From an uncultured Celeribacter sp. (GTDB taxonomy: Bacteria; Pseudomonadota; Alphaproteobacteria; Rhodobacterales; Rhodobacteraceae), in assembly GCF_963676475.1 (NCBI RefSeq), contig NZ_OY781106.1, forward strand, positions 620,001 to 684,000: a stretch of DNA of 64,000 bases. Direction: 5' to 3'. The position numbers and the translations under genes were made by a program. This document shows, piece by piece, positions 28,112-36,137 of the stretch. A model generated the notes under the pieces. That model was not told the DNA's origin and ran no database searches. It was given only the letters and a program-made list of their open reading frames with translations. Within the stretch, counting starts at the first letter, position 1, and the number at the start of each line of letters is the position of its first letter.

Positions 28112-28132
28112 ATTAACACTTTTTTTGTTAAT
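28112..28132. promoter_or_regulatory. Inverted repeat ATTAACA-N7-TGTTAAT
   Basis: Perfect 7-bp arms separated by seven bases (CTTTTTT), directly abutting the first TTTGCAA site in the region between the ABC operon and the ScfR-family gene. The arrangement suits a dimeric regulator. Confidence 0.55.
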
Positions 28133-28189
28133 GATTACACAATGCAATGGTATGCAGTGTAAATCTGTTTTCCCGCAGTTGCAGAATAC

Positions 28190-28199
28190 AGTGCTTTGC
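28190..28199 (+). promoter_or_regulatory. Candidate ScfR operator, copy 2
   Basis: Second exact copy of AGTGCTTTGC, same orientation as the copy at 28101, 111 bases upstream of the ScfR-family start codon. Confidence 0.45.
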
Positions 28200-28310
28200 C
28201 TGCGCGGAAAAGCCTTGATAAGACATCGGATTTTCGTGCTGCATTTGAAAAACGATATTCCTGCGCCCGTCGTGTGAACGGCGCGCCATGAGGGGAAGAA
28301 GAGGCAAACC

Positions 28311-29648
28311 ATGCCAAGATCGGCGTTAACAGGCACACGCATTCGCGAAAGACGCACGCTCAAAGGCGTGAAACAGGCCGATCTGGCGCGTTCTGTGGGT
28401 ATCTCTCCGGCCTATCTCAACCTCATCGAACACAACCGCCGCAGAATCGGCGGCAAGCTTTTGATTGATCTGGCGCGCGAGTTGGGAGTTGAGCCAGCCA
28501 CCCTGTCCGAAGGCGCCGAACTCCCGCTGATGGAGGGACTGCAAGAGGCAGCCAGCACCAGCGGGCTGCGGCCACAGGCGGGCAAGCCGGTCAGCCTGCC
28601 GGAAACCCAGCGCGCTGAGGAATTCGCCGGGCGCTTTCCCGGCTGGGCGGCGCTCGTGGTGGCGCAGCGCAACCGGATCACCGCGCTTGAACGCCGGGTC
28701 GAGGCGCTGAACGACCGTCTGGCCCATGACCCGTTTCTCTCGGACAGTTTGCACGAGGTGCTCTCCACCGTGACCGCGATCCGCTCGACCGCGGGCATTC
28801 TCAACAACGCGGGCGAGATCGACCGCGACTGGCAGGCGCGCTTTCACCGAAACCTCTATGAGGACAGCCAACGCCTTGCCGACGGTTCGCAGGCGCTGGT
28901 GAGCTATCTCGACACAGTGGGCAAATCCGAGGACACGCTGGCCTCGCCGCTCGAAGAGGTCGAGGCCTGGCTGGCGGCGCGCGATTTCACCTTGCCCGAA
29001 TTGGAGCAGGGCAAAATGCCCGATCTGTCGGGCGAGGGCGGTTTGCGCACACCCGCCGCCCGCAGTTTGGCCCGCAAATGGGTGCTGCGCGCCCGCGCCG
29101 AGGCCGAGAAAATGCCGCAAGCCATGGTGGAGGCAATCATTTCGCGCCATGGCCCAGACCCTTCAGCGCTGGCGCAGGCCATGGGGGTGGAACTCTCAGC
29201 GGCGATGCGGCGGCTTGCGAGCCTTCCGGCCTCTGAGACGCGCCCGCCGATGGGCTTGGCGATCTGCGACGGCTCCGGCGCGCTGACCCACCGCAAACCG
29301 CTCGATGGTTTTGCACCGCCGCGTTTCGGCGCCGCATGCCCGCTCTGGCCGCTCTATCAGGCGCTGTTACGCCCCATGGTGCCCGTCAGGCGCGTGGTCG
29401 AACAGCATAGCCAGCCACCACGCCGCTACCTCGCCTATGCCATCGCGCAACCGCAACGCCCGGAAAGCTTCGACGCGCCGGAGGTGATCGAGGCGACGAT
29501 GCTCTTTATGCCTTTGGATCAGCTCGACATGGAGGTGCGTGACGGCGAAGTGCATGGCATCGGCACCTCCTGCCGAGTCTGCGCCCGCATCGAGTGCCCG
29601 GCGCGGCGCGAGCCCTCAATGGTGCTGGAGGTGCCGGAGGAGGGGTGA
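28311..29648 (+). CDS. ScfR-family short-chain fatty acyl-CoA responsive regulator
   Basis: 445-residue regulator of the RamB/PccR/MccR/PrpQ type (ScfR family), known to control acetate, propionate and related acyl-CoA metabolism. Residues about 8-62 form an XRE-type helix-turn-helix (GVKQADLARSVGISPAYLNLIEHNRRRIGGKLLIDLARELG). The C-terminal ligand domain ends in the family signature C-x2-C-x4-CPxR with Cys421, Cys424 and Cys429. A helical middle (residues 110-210) separates them. It diverges from the ABC-acs operon, making that operon its likely target. The ligand could be an acyl-CoA made by Acs. The stop lies five bases from the convergent racemase-like gene. Confidence 0.88.
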   Translation: MPRSALTGTRIRERRTLKGVKQADLARSVGISPAYLNLIEHNRRRIGGKLLIDLARELGVEPATLSEGAELPLMEGLQEAASTSGLRPQAGKPVSLPETQRAEEFAGRFPGWAALVVAQRNRITALERRVEALNDRLAHDPFLSDSLHEVLSTVTAIRSTAGILNNAGEIDRDWQARFHRNLYEDSQRLADGSQALVSYLDTVGKSEDTLASPLEEVEAWLAARDFTLPELEQGKMPDLSGEGGLRTPAARSLARKWVLRARAEAEKMPQAMVEAIISRHGPDPSALAQAMGVELSAAMRRLASLPASETRPPMGLAICDGSGALTHRKPLDGFAPPRFGAACPLWPLYQALLRPMVPVRRVVEQHSQPPRRYLAYAIAQPQRPESFDAPEVIEATMLFMPLDQLDMEVRDGEVHGIGTSCRVCARIECPARREPSMVLEVPEEG

Positions 29649-29653
29649 GCAGG

Positions 29654-30466
29654 TCAGGACGTCACAGGGAGGAGAGGCACAGGTGTGAGAGGAATGTCTG
29701 CGCCGATCTGGGCCAGCATCTTGCGGAAGGTGGCAAGGTCATAATCGGGCGTTTCGGTGACCAACCCCAGTATCTGGCCGGTTCCTGAGGCGTTTGTCCC
29801 CTCGATCCGGGTGCAGAGCGCCGTGACAATGTCCGCCGCCGGATCGAGAAAACGGCAGGTCGGTCGGGCGCGTTCGAAAAATGGGCGCAGCCAGGGCAGG
29901 TGCGTGCTTGACAGGGTGAGCGTGTCAATATCCGGATGCCGGGCGAAGACATCCTCTATAAAGACCGAGACCGCCTGTTGTGTGGCATCGGGATCGAACA
30001 GGAACGCCCCGCTTTCGACCAAACGGACCATTGCGGACGCATTGATCCGGGCAACGTTTTGCGGCTGATCGGTCCGGGCCGCGATGAAACGTGTCAGCAT
30101 TTCGCTTTCGGTCAGGGATGCGACCCCCATAATGCCAATATGGCCTGTCACCGAGAGATCCAGCGCCTGTTCCAGTGGAGGAAAAACACCGTAGAGAGGA
30201 ACGTTGCAGAAGGCGCGGATATCGTCGAGCACCATGATCGAGGGCGCGTTGGAGGCCATGACAATGGCGACCGGGTCGTAGCTTTGAAGGCGCGACAGGG
30301 TGCTTTGCATGACGGCACGCAATTGTGCCGGGGATTTTTGGCCGTAGGGAAAACTGGCGCGATCCGCAAAATAGAGAATGTCCTGTTGTGGCAGGCGTTT
30401 GTGGATTTCATCGACAATGGCATAGCTGCCGATACCGGCGTCAAACACGGCAATGGGGTTTTGCAT
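29654..30466 (-). CDS. Glutamate racemase homologue lacking both catalytic cysteines
   Basis: 270-residue member of the Asp/Glu racemase superfamily, closest in layout to MurI. The N-terminal motif VFDAGIGS matches MurI VFDSGxGG; ADRASFPYG matches the family ADxxxxPYG. The first catalytic position reads VMASNAPS where MurI has the IACNTAS type, putting Ser72 in place of Cys. The second reads LSSTHLPWL where MurI has LGCTHYPLL, putting Ser187 in place of Cys. Both cysteines needed for two-base racemisation are therefore gone. The rest of the fold looks intact and there are no frameshifts, so it may have another activity or a binding role. A run of ten cytosines lies upstream. Confidence 0.85.
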   Translation of the reverse strand: MQNPIAVFDAGIGSYAIVDEIHKRLPQQDILYFADRASFPYGQKSPAQLRAVMQSTLSRLQSYDPVAIVMASNAPSIMVLDDIRAFCNVPLYGVFPPLEQALDLSVTGHIGIMGVASLTESEMLTRFIAARTDQPQNVARINASAMVRLVESGAFLFDPDATQQAVSVFIEDVFARHPDIDTLTLSSTHLPWLRPFFERARPTCRFLDPAADIVTALCTRIEGTNASGTGQILGLVTETPDYDLATFRKMLAQIGADIPLTPVPLLPVTS

Positions 30467-30507
30467 GAGGCGCTCCTTTGGCGGGGCAAGGCGGATCGCG
30501 GCTTCGG

Positions 30508-30517
30508 CCCCCCCCCC
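30508..30517. repeat. Homopolymer tract of ten C
   Basis: Ten consecutive C (ten G on the coding strand of the racemase homologue) lie 41 bases upstream of that gene's start codon. Tracts this long are prone to slippage and could vary spacing in its promoter or leader. Confidence 0.8.
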
Positions 30518-30685
30518 GTGGTTTTAAATGTCCGATGGGTAACCTAGACTGTGCGGGGGCCAGGGCAAAGTTCGGAAGACTGCGAAAGGGGGGTGCAGAT
30601 TTGATCTTCCTGGATTGGCCCGTACCCTTGGTCTTCCTGGCGGATAGTGTGGGCGTTGCAGCGGGAGGGCAAAGCACAGGATTTT

Positions 30686-30714
30686 TTGACATAAGCATGA
30701 CAAAGCGCCATAAA
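30686..30714 (+). promoter_or_regulatory. Sigma-70-type promoter of the receiver/kinase operon
   Basis: TTGACA (30686-30691), a 17-base spacer and CATAAA (30709-30714). Transcription would begin near 30721, 23 bases before the start codon. Upstream, the nine bases TCTTCCTGG occur twice, 27 bases apart (30605 and 30632). Confidence 0.6.
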
Positions 30715-30743
30715 CTGTATCAACCAGGGGGAGAGAGGCAATT

Positions 30744-31145
30744 ATGGGACAGCGCGTGCTCTTGATCGAGGACGAGCCGAACATCATCGAGGCGATCCGG
30801 TTCATCCTGTCGCGCGATGGTTGGACGGTGGAGACCCATGCGGATGGGGCGACGGCTGTGGCCGCGGTCGAGCGCAAGCGGCCGGATGTGATCATTCTCG
30901 ACGTGATGTTGCCGAACAAATCCGGTTTCGAGATCCTGCGCGAGCTGCGCGAGATGGCGGATCACGCCGCGCGGCCCGTGTTGATGCTCACCGCGCGCGG
31001 CCAGAAAAAGGACCGCGAGATGGCCGAGGCCGCCGGCGTGTCGCATTTCATGACCAAGCCGTTCTCCAACACCGAAATGCTTGAGGTCGTGCGGCGTCTG
31101 GCGTCTGGGGCGCCGGGCGCGGGGGCGGATGAGGCCCATGTCTGA
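30744..31145 (+). CDS. Single-domain response regulator receiver protein
   Basis: 133-residue CheY-like receiver without an output domain. The acidic pocket is IEDEPN (Asp10-Glu11), the phosphoacceptor is Asp53 in VIILDVMLP, and the switch residues are Thr83 (LMLTARG) and Lys105 (MTKPF). It heads a three-gene operon with a small membrane protein and a symporter-fused histidine kinase, its likely phosphodonor. Without an output domain it must act by protein contact or phosphotransfer; CrbR in the comparable acs-controlling system has a LuxR-type DNA-binding domain, so this differs. GGGGGAGAG precedes the ATG. The stop overlaps the next start. Confidence 0.93.
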   Translation: MGQRVLLIEDEPNIIEAIRFILSRDGWTVETHADGATAVAAVERKRPDVIILDVMLPNKSGFEILRELREMADHAARPVLMLTARGQKKDREMAEAAGVSHFMTKPFSNTEMLEVVRRLASGAPGAGADEAHV

Positions 31146-31461
31146 TGGCCGGGCTGAGGGCCGCGCGCCGCTCTATCTGGCCCGCGCGTCTTACCGGCGC
31201 AGGCGGCTGATCGACGCGCTCCGGCTCTTGCCTTTTCTCATGTTCGGGCTGTGGCTCTTGCCGCTTTTATGGGGCGGTGAGGGCACGGACCGCCCCGTCG
31301 GCGCGGGATCACGGGCGTTTTTGCATGTCTTTGTGGTTTGGGCTTTGGGCCTTTTGGCGACGATCTGGCTGTCGCGTGCTTTGCGTCGGGCAGAAGGCCC
31401 GGTCGAGGCGCTGAAGACCCCGGAAAACCCCGGCGGCGCGGCGAATGAGGACGCAGGCTGA
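31138..31461 (+). CDS. Small two-helix membrane protein preceding symporter-kinase
   Basis: 107-residue basic membrane protein with two hydrophobic helices (about residues 30-48 and 60-79: LLPFLMFGLWLLPLLWGG and FLHVFVVWALGLLATIWLS). A positively charged N-terminus (ASYRRRRLIDALR) implies both ends are cytoplasmic. It overlaps the receiver gene by eight bases and the kinase gene by one base (TGATG). Its size, topology and position directly before a sodium/solute symporter-type protein recall the DUF4212 small subunits that accompany some acetate-type symporters. The sequence is not a clear member. Function unproven. Confidence 0.75.
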   Translation: MSDGRAEGRAPLYLARASYRRRRLIDALRLLPFLMFGLWLLPLLWGGEGTDRPVGAGSRAFLHVFVVWALGLLATIWLSRALRRAEGPVEALKTPENPGGAANEDAG

Positions 31462-34160
31462 TGCTGCGGTTCAACATTCTTGTCCTCGCCTGCCTCACCT
31501 ATGCGACCCTGTTGTTCGTCGTGGCCTTCTGGGCCGAAAAACGCGCCGAAGTTGGGCGTTTGGGCTGGCTGCGCTCGCCCTGGGTCTACACGCTCTCGCT
31601 GTCGGTCTATTGTACGGCCTGGACCTTTTACGGCGCGGTGGGCTACGCGGTGCGCTCGGGGTTGGAGTTCGTGACGATCTACCTTGGACCCTCGTTGATG
31701 ATGATCGGCTGGTGGTGGATTTTGCGCAAACTCGTGCGGATCGGGCGGGTGCAGCGGATCACCTCCGTGGCCGATCTGATCTCGTCGCGTTACGGCAAAT
31801 CGACCACTTTGGGCGTCTTGGTGACGCTTTTGGCGGTGATCGGCACGACGCCCTATATCGCGCTGCAACTGCAATCCGTGGCGCTGTCTTTTGCGGTCTT
31901 CGGCGCCAATGATCCGACGGGGGCGGTGCTGCCCGATCTCGACAAAACCGCGCTTTGGGTGGCCACCGGGCTGGCGTTGTTCACCACGCTTTTCGGCACC
32001 CGCAACCTGGACGCCAATGAACGTCACCACGGTGTTGTCACCGCTATCGCCTTGGAGGCCATCGTCAAATTCATGGCGCTGGTGGCCGTTGGGGTCTTTG
32101 TCGTCTGGGGGCTGTCCGACGGGGTCGGAGACCTGATGGCCCGCATCGACGCCTCGCCCGTGTCGCAGCATCCGATCATGGGCACGCGTTGGATCGCGCT
32201 CACCATGCTGTCGGCGGCCGCCCTCATCACACTTCCGCGGATGTTTCAGGTCCTGGTCGTCGAAAATTCCGACGAAAACCATGTGTTCACAGCCGGTTGG
32301 GCCTTTCCACTCTACCTCTTTGGCATGTCGCTTTTCGTGATTCCGATTGCGGTCGTGGGGCTTGAGGTCCTGCCCGAAGGCTCCAATCCCGACATGTTCG
32401 TCCTCACCCTGCCGCTGCAATATGATCACCGGGTTCTGGCGACCCTGTCCTTCCTCGGTGGATTTTCCTCCGCCACCTCCATGGTCATCGTCGCGGCCAT
32501 CGCGCTGTCGACCATGGTGTCGAACCACATCGTCATGCCGATCTGGCTGTCGTCGCGCTCGGGCGGCGCGATGGTTTCGGGCGATGTGCGCCGGGTCGTT
32601 CTTTACGCGCGGCGCCTCTCTATTTTTGGCGTGCTGGCCCTCGGCTACCTCTATTTCCATTTCTCCGGTGGCTCGGAGGCGCTGGCCTCCATCGGCATGA
32701 TTTCCTTCACCGGCGTGGCGCAGGTCCTGCCTGCCATGCTGGGCGGCATCTTCTGGCGCGGTGCCACGCGGGTCGGCGCCATCGGCGGGGTGGTCATGGG
32801 GTTTGTGGTCTGGGCCTACACGATGTTTCTGCCCTCCTTTGGCGCAGCTTCCGGGTTTACGCCCGAGCTTTTGGCCAATGGCCCCTTTGGTCTGACCCTC
32901 TTGCGCCCGCAGGCACTCTTTGGTGTCGATGGTGTCGATCCCGTGGTGCATGCGATTTGCTGGTCTCTGGCGCTCAACACCGCCATCTTCATCCTCGGTT
33001 CGCTCTTGTCCTTCCCGCGTCCCGTCGAACGGCTGCAAGGCGCGCAATTCGTCAATGTTTTCGAGCATTCCGGCTCGACGCGCGGTTGGTCGCATGGTTT
33101 TGCCGAGGCCGAGGATCTCTTGGTCATGGCGCAGCGCATTTTAGGACCCGCCGAGGCGCAGAGCCTGTTCCAATCTGAGGCGGAGGCGCAGGGCAAGGAG
33201 GGCTACCTTCCCGACACGACACCCGCTTTCATCGAGCGGTTGGAGCGCGAAATGGCGGGCTCCGTCGGCGCCGCCACGGCGCATGCGATGCTGGGCCAGA
33301 TCGCGGGCGGTGTCTTGGTCTCGGTCGAAGATCTGATGGCGGTGGCCGATGAAACCGCGCAGATGATGGAATATTCCAGCCAGCTCGAGCTGAAGTCCGA
33401 AGAGCTGGCCCGCACCGCGCGGCAATTGCGCGAAGCCAATGAAAAACTCACCGCGCTCTCCATTCAAAAAGACGCGTTTCTCTCGCAAATCTCCCATGAA
33501 TTGCGCACGCCGATGACCTCGATCCGGGCGTTTTCCGAGATCCTGCGCGAGGCCGGGCAATCGGGCGAGATGGACGCTGAAAGCCTTGAGCGGTTCTCCA
33601 CGATCATCCATGACGAGGCGCGGCGTTTGACGCGGCTTTTGGACGATTTGCTCGATCTTTCCGTGTTGGAAAACGGTCAGGTCAGCCTCAACTGGGCGCG
33701 TGCCAACCTGCATGACGTGATCGACCGGGCACTTCATGCAAGTTCCGAGGCGGGCGGCGGCGTGCGGCTGCTGATCCGGCGCAACGAGCTGTCGGAACAT
33801 ATCGCGATTGAGACCGACCCGGACCGTCTGGCGCAGGTCTTCATCAACCTGATCGCCAATGTGCGCAAATATTGCGATGCGTCCCGGCCCGAACTCACGA
33901 TAGATGTCCGGCGCAAAAGCGACGACCGCCTCCAGATCGACTTCATCGACAACGGATCCGGCATTCCGAAAGACAAACAGGCGGTGATTTTCGAGAAATT
34001 CTCGCGTCTGACGGATCAGGCCAAGGCGGGGGGCGCGGGGCTTGGTCTTGCGATCTGTCGCGAGATCATGGCCAATCTGGGCGGCACGATTGCCTATCTG
34101 CCGGGGCAGGGCGGCGCAGCCTTCCGGCTGGACCTGCCGCGGGTGCGGATGCGCGCGTGA
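31461..34160 (+). CDS. Sodium/solute symporter-fused sensor histidine kinase (CrbS/CbrA-like)
   Basis: 899-residue membrane kinase. Residues about 5-520 form a roughly 13-helix SLC5-type symporter domain. About 545-625 is a short helical region (FAEAEDLLVMAQRILGPAEAQSLF... AHAMLGQIAGG) resembling the STAC domain. A coiled coil (about 630-668) leads to the phosphoacceptor His679 in HELRTPMTSIRAF. The ATPase domain has NLIANVRKYC, DNGSGIPKD and GAGLGLAIC. No PAS domain is seen, unlike typical CrbS. In Vibrio and Pseudomonas such kinases regulate acs in response to acetate; the acs operon here is nearby, which supports a related role. Partner: the receiver in the same operon. Confidence 0.92.
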   Translation: MLRFNILVLACLTYATLLFVVAFWAEKRAEVGRLGWLRSPWVYTLSLSVYCTAWTFYGAVGYAVRSGLEFVTIYLGPSLMMIGWWWILRKLVRIGRVQRITSVADLISSRYGKSTTLGVLVTLLAVIGTTPYIALQLQSVALSFAVFGANDPTGAVLPDLDKTALWVATGLALFTTLFGTRNLDANERHHGVVTAIALEAIVKFMALVAVGVFVVWGLSDGVGDLMARIDASPVSQHPIMGTRWIALTMLSAAALITLPRMFQVLVVENSDENHVFTAGWAFPLYLFGMSLFVIPIAVVGLEVLPEGSNPDMFVLTLPLQYDHRVLATLSFLGGFSSATSMVIVAAIALSTMVSNHIVMPIWLSSRSGGAMVSGDVRRVVLYARRLSIFGVLALGYLYFHFSGGSEALASIGMISFTGVAQVLPAMLGGIFWRGATRVGAIGGVVMGFVVWAYTMFLPSFGAASGFTPELLANGPFGLTLLRPQALFGVDGVDPVVHAICWSLALNTAIFILGSLLSFPRPVERLQGAQFVNVFEHSGSTRGWSHGFAEAEDLLVMAQRILGPAEAQSLFQSEAEAQGKEGYLPDTTPAFIERLEREMAGSVGAATAHAMLGQIAGGVLVSVEDLMAVADETAQMMEYSSQLELKSEELARTARQLREANEKLTALSIQKDAFLSQISHELRTPMTSIRAFSEILREAGQSGEMDAESLERFSTIIHDEARRLTRLLDDLLDLSVLENGQVSLNWARANLHDVIDRALHASSEAGGGVRLLIRRNELSEHIAIETDPDRLAQVFINLIANVRKYCDASRPELTIDVRRKSDDRLQIDFIDNGSGIPKDKQAVIFEKFSRLTDQAKAGGAGLGLAICREIMANLGGTIAYLPGQGGAAFRLDLPRVRMRA

Positions 34161-34265
34161 TGTCGCGAATTTTTATCACGCTTCAATGATTTGTTTACTT
34201 TAAGCGTTGAAAAAGGATCGGGAGTCCATTTGAGCGCAACCCCTGCCTGAGAGCCTGCCGCCGCC

Positions 34266-35405
34266 ATGTCAGACGCCGACATCATTTCCGCGATGCGCCG
34301 CAAGGCGGGCGTGGGCCGTCCGCCCCCGGATGTTCAGCCCATGTCACCCGCAAAGGCGCTGCGTCTCGCCATGGCGAAAGCGGCGGAGGACACGATCGGT
34401 CTGGTGCTTCAGGTTACGAAGGTTGTTGAGGAACGCTCTGCGATTTCGCGCCTGCCCGGACAGGTGCCAGATAATGCGCTTTTGTCGCTTCTGGAGGGGC
34501 CGAACAACGCCTATGGGCTGGCCGTCTGGGACAAGAATGCCGTCTCCGCCATTGTCGAACAACAGACCACCGGCAAGGTCTTGAACCTGCCGCCTGAGGA
34601 CCGGCCGCCGACGTCCACGGACGCGGTGATGTGTTCGGAACTCTGCAATCAGGTGCTGCGTCAGTTCGAAACCCATGTGGCCGAGATCGCCGATCCGCCG
34701 GAGGTCGCGGGGTTTCACGTCGCAGCCCAATTGCGCGAGGCGCGTTCCATCGCGATTGCCTTCGACGATGTGCCTTACCGGCTTTATCGTGCGAGCGTCA
34801 AACTCGGGCGCGGCGGGCGCGAGGGCGAGGTGTTCTTTGTCTTCCCCTACGCTGCGCCGAAGCCGAAAACCATGGACGAAGGCGCGGGGGATTTCAGCAG
34901 TAGCTTTCAGACTGTCGTGATGAAATCCGAGGCGCGTCTCGACACAGTGTTGCACCGGGTGCGTCTGACACTCTCTGATGTCACCGCGCTGACCGAGGGC
35001 ATGATGATCCCGATCCCGCGCGAGGCCTTGTCGCGGGTCGAAGTCCGAGCCGATGACCGATTGGTCAGCCGCGCGCGGCTGGGCCAGATCAACGGCAAAC
35101 GCGCGCTGCGGGTCGTGCTCTGTGCCGAGGGCGAGGACGACGGGGACGAGTTGGACCACGCGGCCTTTGGCGGTGGCGATCTGGGCATGGGGGCGGGCCT
35201 GTCTGGCCCCTCTGATTTCCCGGCGCTTTCGGGCATGGGCGATCTCGGTGGCGGTTCAGATGACCTGCCTCCTCTGGGAGATTTGCCCGCGATGGGGGAT
35301 CTGCCGCCGCTCGGGGGCGGAGAGCTTCCCCCGCTTGGCGATTTGCCGCCTTTGGGCGATGGCGAGGGCTTTCCGGCCATGGGCGATCTGCCGTCTTTGG
35401 AGTAA
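34266..35405 (+). CDS. FliM/FliN (SpoA)-domain protein with repetitive tail
   Basis: 379-residue protein. The region about residues 225-290 (LDTVLHRVRLTLSDVTALTEGMMIPIPREALSRVEVRADDRLVSRARLGQINGKRALRV) is a SpoA domain as in FliM and FliN of the flagellar switch. Residues 30-215 resemble a reduced FliM middle domain. The tail (about 315-379) is a low-complexity array built on GDLPPLG/GDLPAMG units ending LPSLE. No other flagellar gene is nearby. In Rhodobacteraceae such solitary proteins may belong to the flagellar motor encoded elsewhere. The repeats are an unusual addition. Confidence 0.8.
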   Translation: MSDADIISAMRRKAGVGRPPPDVQPMSPAKALRLAMAKAAEDTIGLVLQVTKVVEERSAISRLPGQVPDNALLSLLEGPNNAYGLAVWDKNAVSAIVEQQTTGKVLNLPPEDRPPTSTDAVMCSELCNQVLRQFETHVAEIADPPEVAGFHVAAQLREARSIAIAFDDVPYRLYRASVKLGRGGREGEVFFVFPYAAPKPKTMDEGAGDFSSSFQTVVMKSEARLDTVLHRVRLTLSDVTALTEGMMIPIPREALSRVEVRADDRLVSRARLGQINGKRALRVVLCAEGEDDGDELDHAAFGGGDLGMGAGLSGPSDFPALSGMGDLGGGSDDLPPLGDLPAMGDLPPLGGGELPPLGDLPPLGDGEGFPAMGDLPSLE

Positions 35406-35446
35406 ACTGCTCAAGTGAGTAAAACGCTCAGGTTTCGAGCTTTCTG

Positions 35447-35460
35447 TTGATGTGAATCAA
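35447..35460. promoter_or_regulatory. FNR/FnrL box upstream of DksA-like operon
   Basis: TTGAT-GTGA-ATCAA is a perfect FNR consensus. Its centre at 35453.5 would place a class II start near 35495, 15 bases before the DksA-like start codon and just at its GGGAGGAG ribosome site. Confidence 0.75.
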
Positions 35461-35509
35461 GGCTTTTCTCATGATTTGGACTGATCCTTATGCTCAGGGA
35501 GGAGCCATC

Positions 35510-35845
35510 ATGAGCACCTATGATACAAGACGCGCGCAATTGTTGGACCGCAAAGCGGAACTGACGGATCGTTTGGAAGAGATCGACGCGGAGCTGGAGT
35601 CCCATCAGTCGAAAGACTGGGAAGAGCTGGCCACCGAACGCGAGGGCGACGAAGTCCTCGAAAGCATGGGGGCCTCCGGCAAGGCCGAGATCGCGATGAT
35701 CAACGCAGCACTTGAGCGGATGGACGCCGGGGACTACGGATTTTGCGCCGTCTGCGGCGAAGAAATAAGCGCCGAACGCCTCGATGTGCTACCCTATACC
35801 CCAGTGTGCCGGGAGTGCGCCGCTCGCAACGCCGCCCGCCACTGA
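35510..35845 (+). CDS. DksA/TraR-family zinc-finger protein
   Basis: 111-residue RNA polymerase-binding-type protein: an N-terminal coiled coil (residues 5-70) with acidic tip and a C4 zinc finger, Cys79-x2-Cys82-x17-Cys100-x2-Cys103 (GFCAVCGEEIS ... VCRECAARN). It is shorter than true DksA and closer to the short TraR/YbiI-like proteins, which act at the polymerase secondary channel. The frame opens 13 codons upstream but the ATG at 35510 has AGGGAGGAG ahead. A perfect FNR box lies 50 bases upstream, suggesting induction at low oxygen. Two small genes follow on the same strand. Confidence 0.9.
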   Translation: MSTYDTRRAQLLDRKAELTDRLEEIDAELESHQSKDWEELATEREGDEVLESMGASGKAEIAMINAALERMDAGDYGFCAVCGEEISAERLDVLPYTPVCRECAARNAARH

Positions 35846-35906
35846 TCTGCGACACGTCTGCTGCGGGAGGGGGCAGCGCGTGATCATTACGTCAGGGAGG
35901 AAAGAC

Positions 35907-36095
35907 ATGACCAAAGTGACGAAGACCAAAGCGGAAATCGACAAGATCGTCGATGATCTCGTCAAGGACGAAAAGACGGCAGAGGCCCTGAAAGGCAAGC
36001 TGCATCAATCCTTTGCGGAACCTGAGGCGCATTTTGCCCGCCCTGAGGCCACGAAGGACGACGATGACGACATGTGGGACAATATGCCGGTCTGA
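35907..36095 (+). CDS. Small acidic hypothetical protein
   Basis: 62-residue soluble protein. The N-terminal half is helical and charged (MTKVTKTKAEIDKIVDDLVKDEKTAEALKGKL); the C-terminus has an Asp run and ends DDMWDNMPV. No signal peptide or membrane helix. The start is the ATG after GGGAGGAAAG; the frame upstream has no family support. It lies 61 bases after the DksA-like gene and 42 bases before the next small gene, all in one direction, and probably shares the FNR-controlled transcript. Family not recognised. Confidence 0.65.
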   Translation: MTKVTKTKAEIDKIVDDLVKDEKTAEALKGKLHQSFAEPEAHFARPEATKDDDDDMWDNMPV

Positions 36096-36137
36096 GCCCC
36101 GCAAAGGCCCGTAAGTGTCGCGAGAAAGGAGGGCGCC

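Noticed and set aside
31191..33095. 634-codon minus-strand open frame
   Set aside because: Antisense to the symporter domain of the histidine kinase; product is dominated by His, Asp, Arg and Gly.
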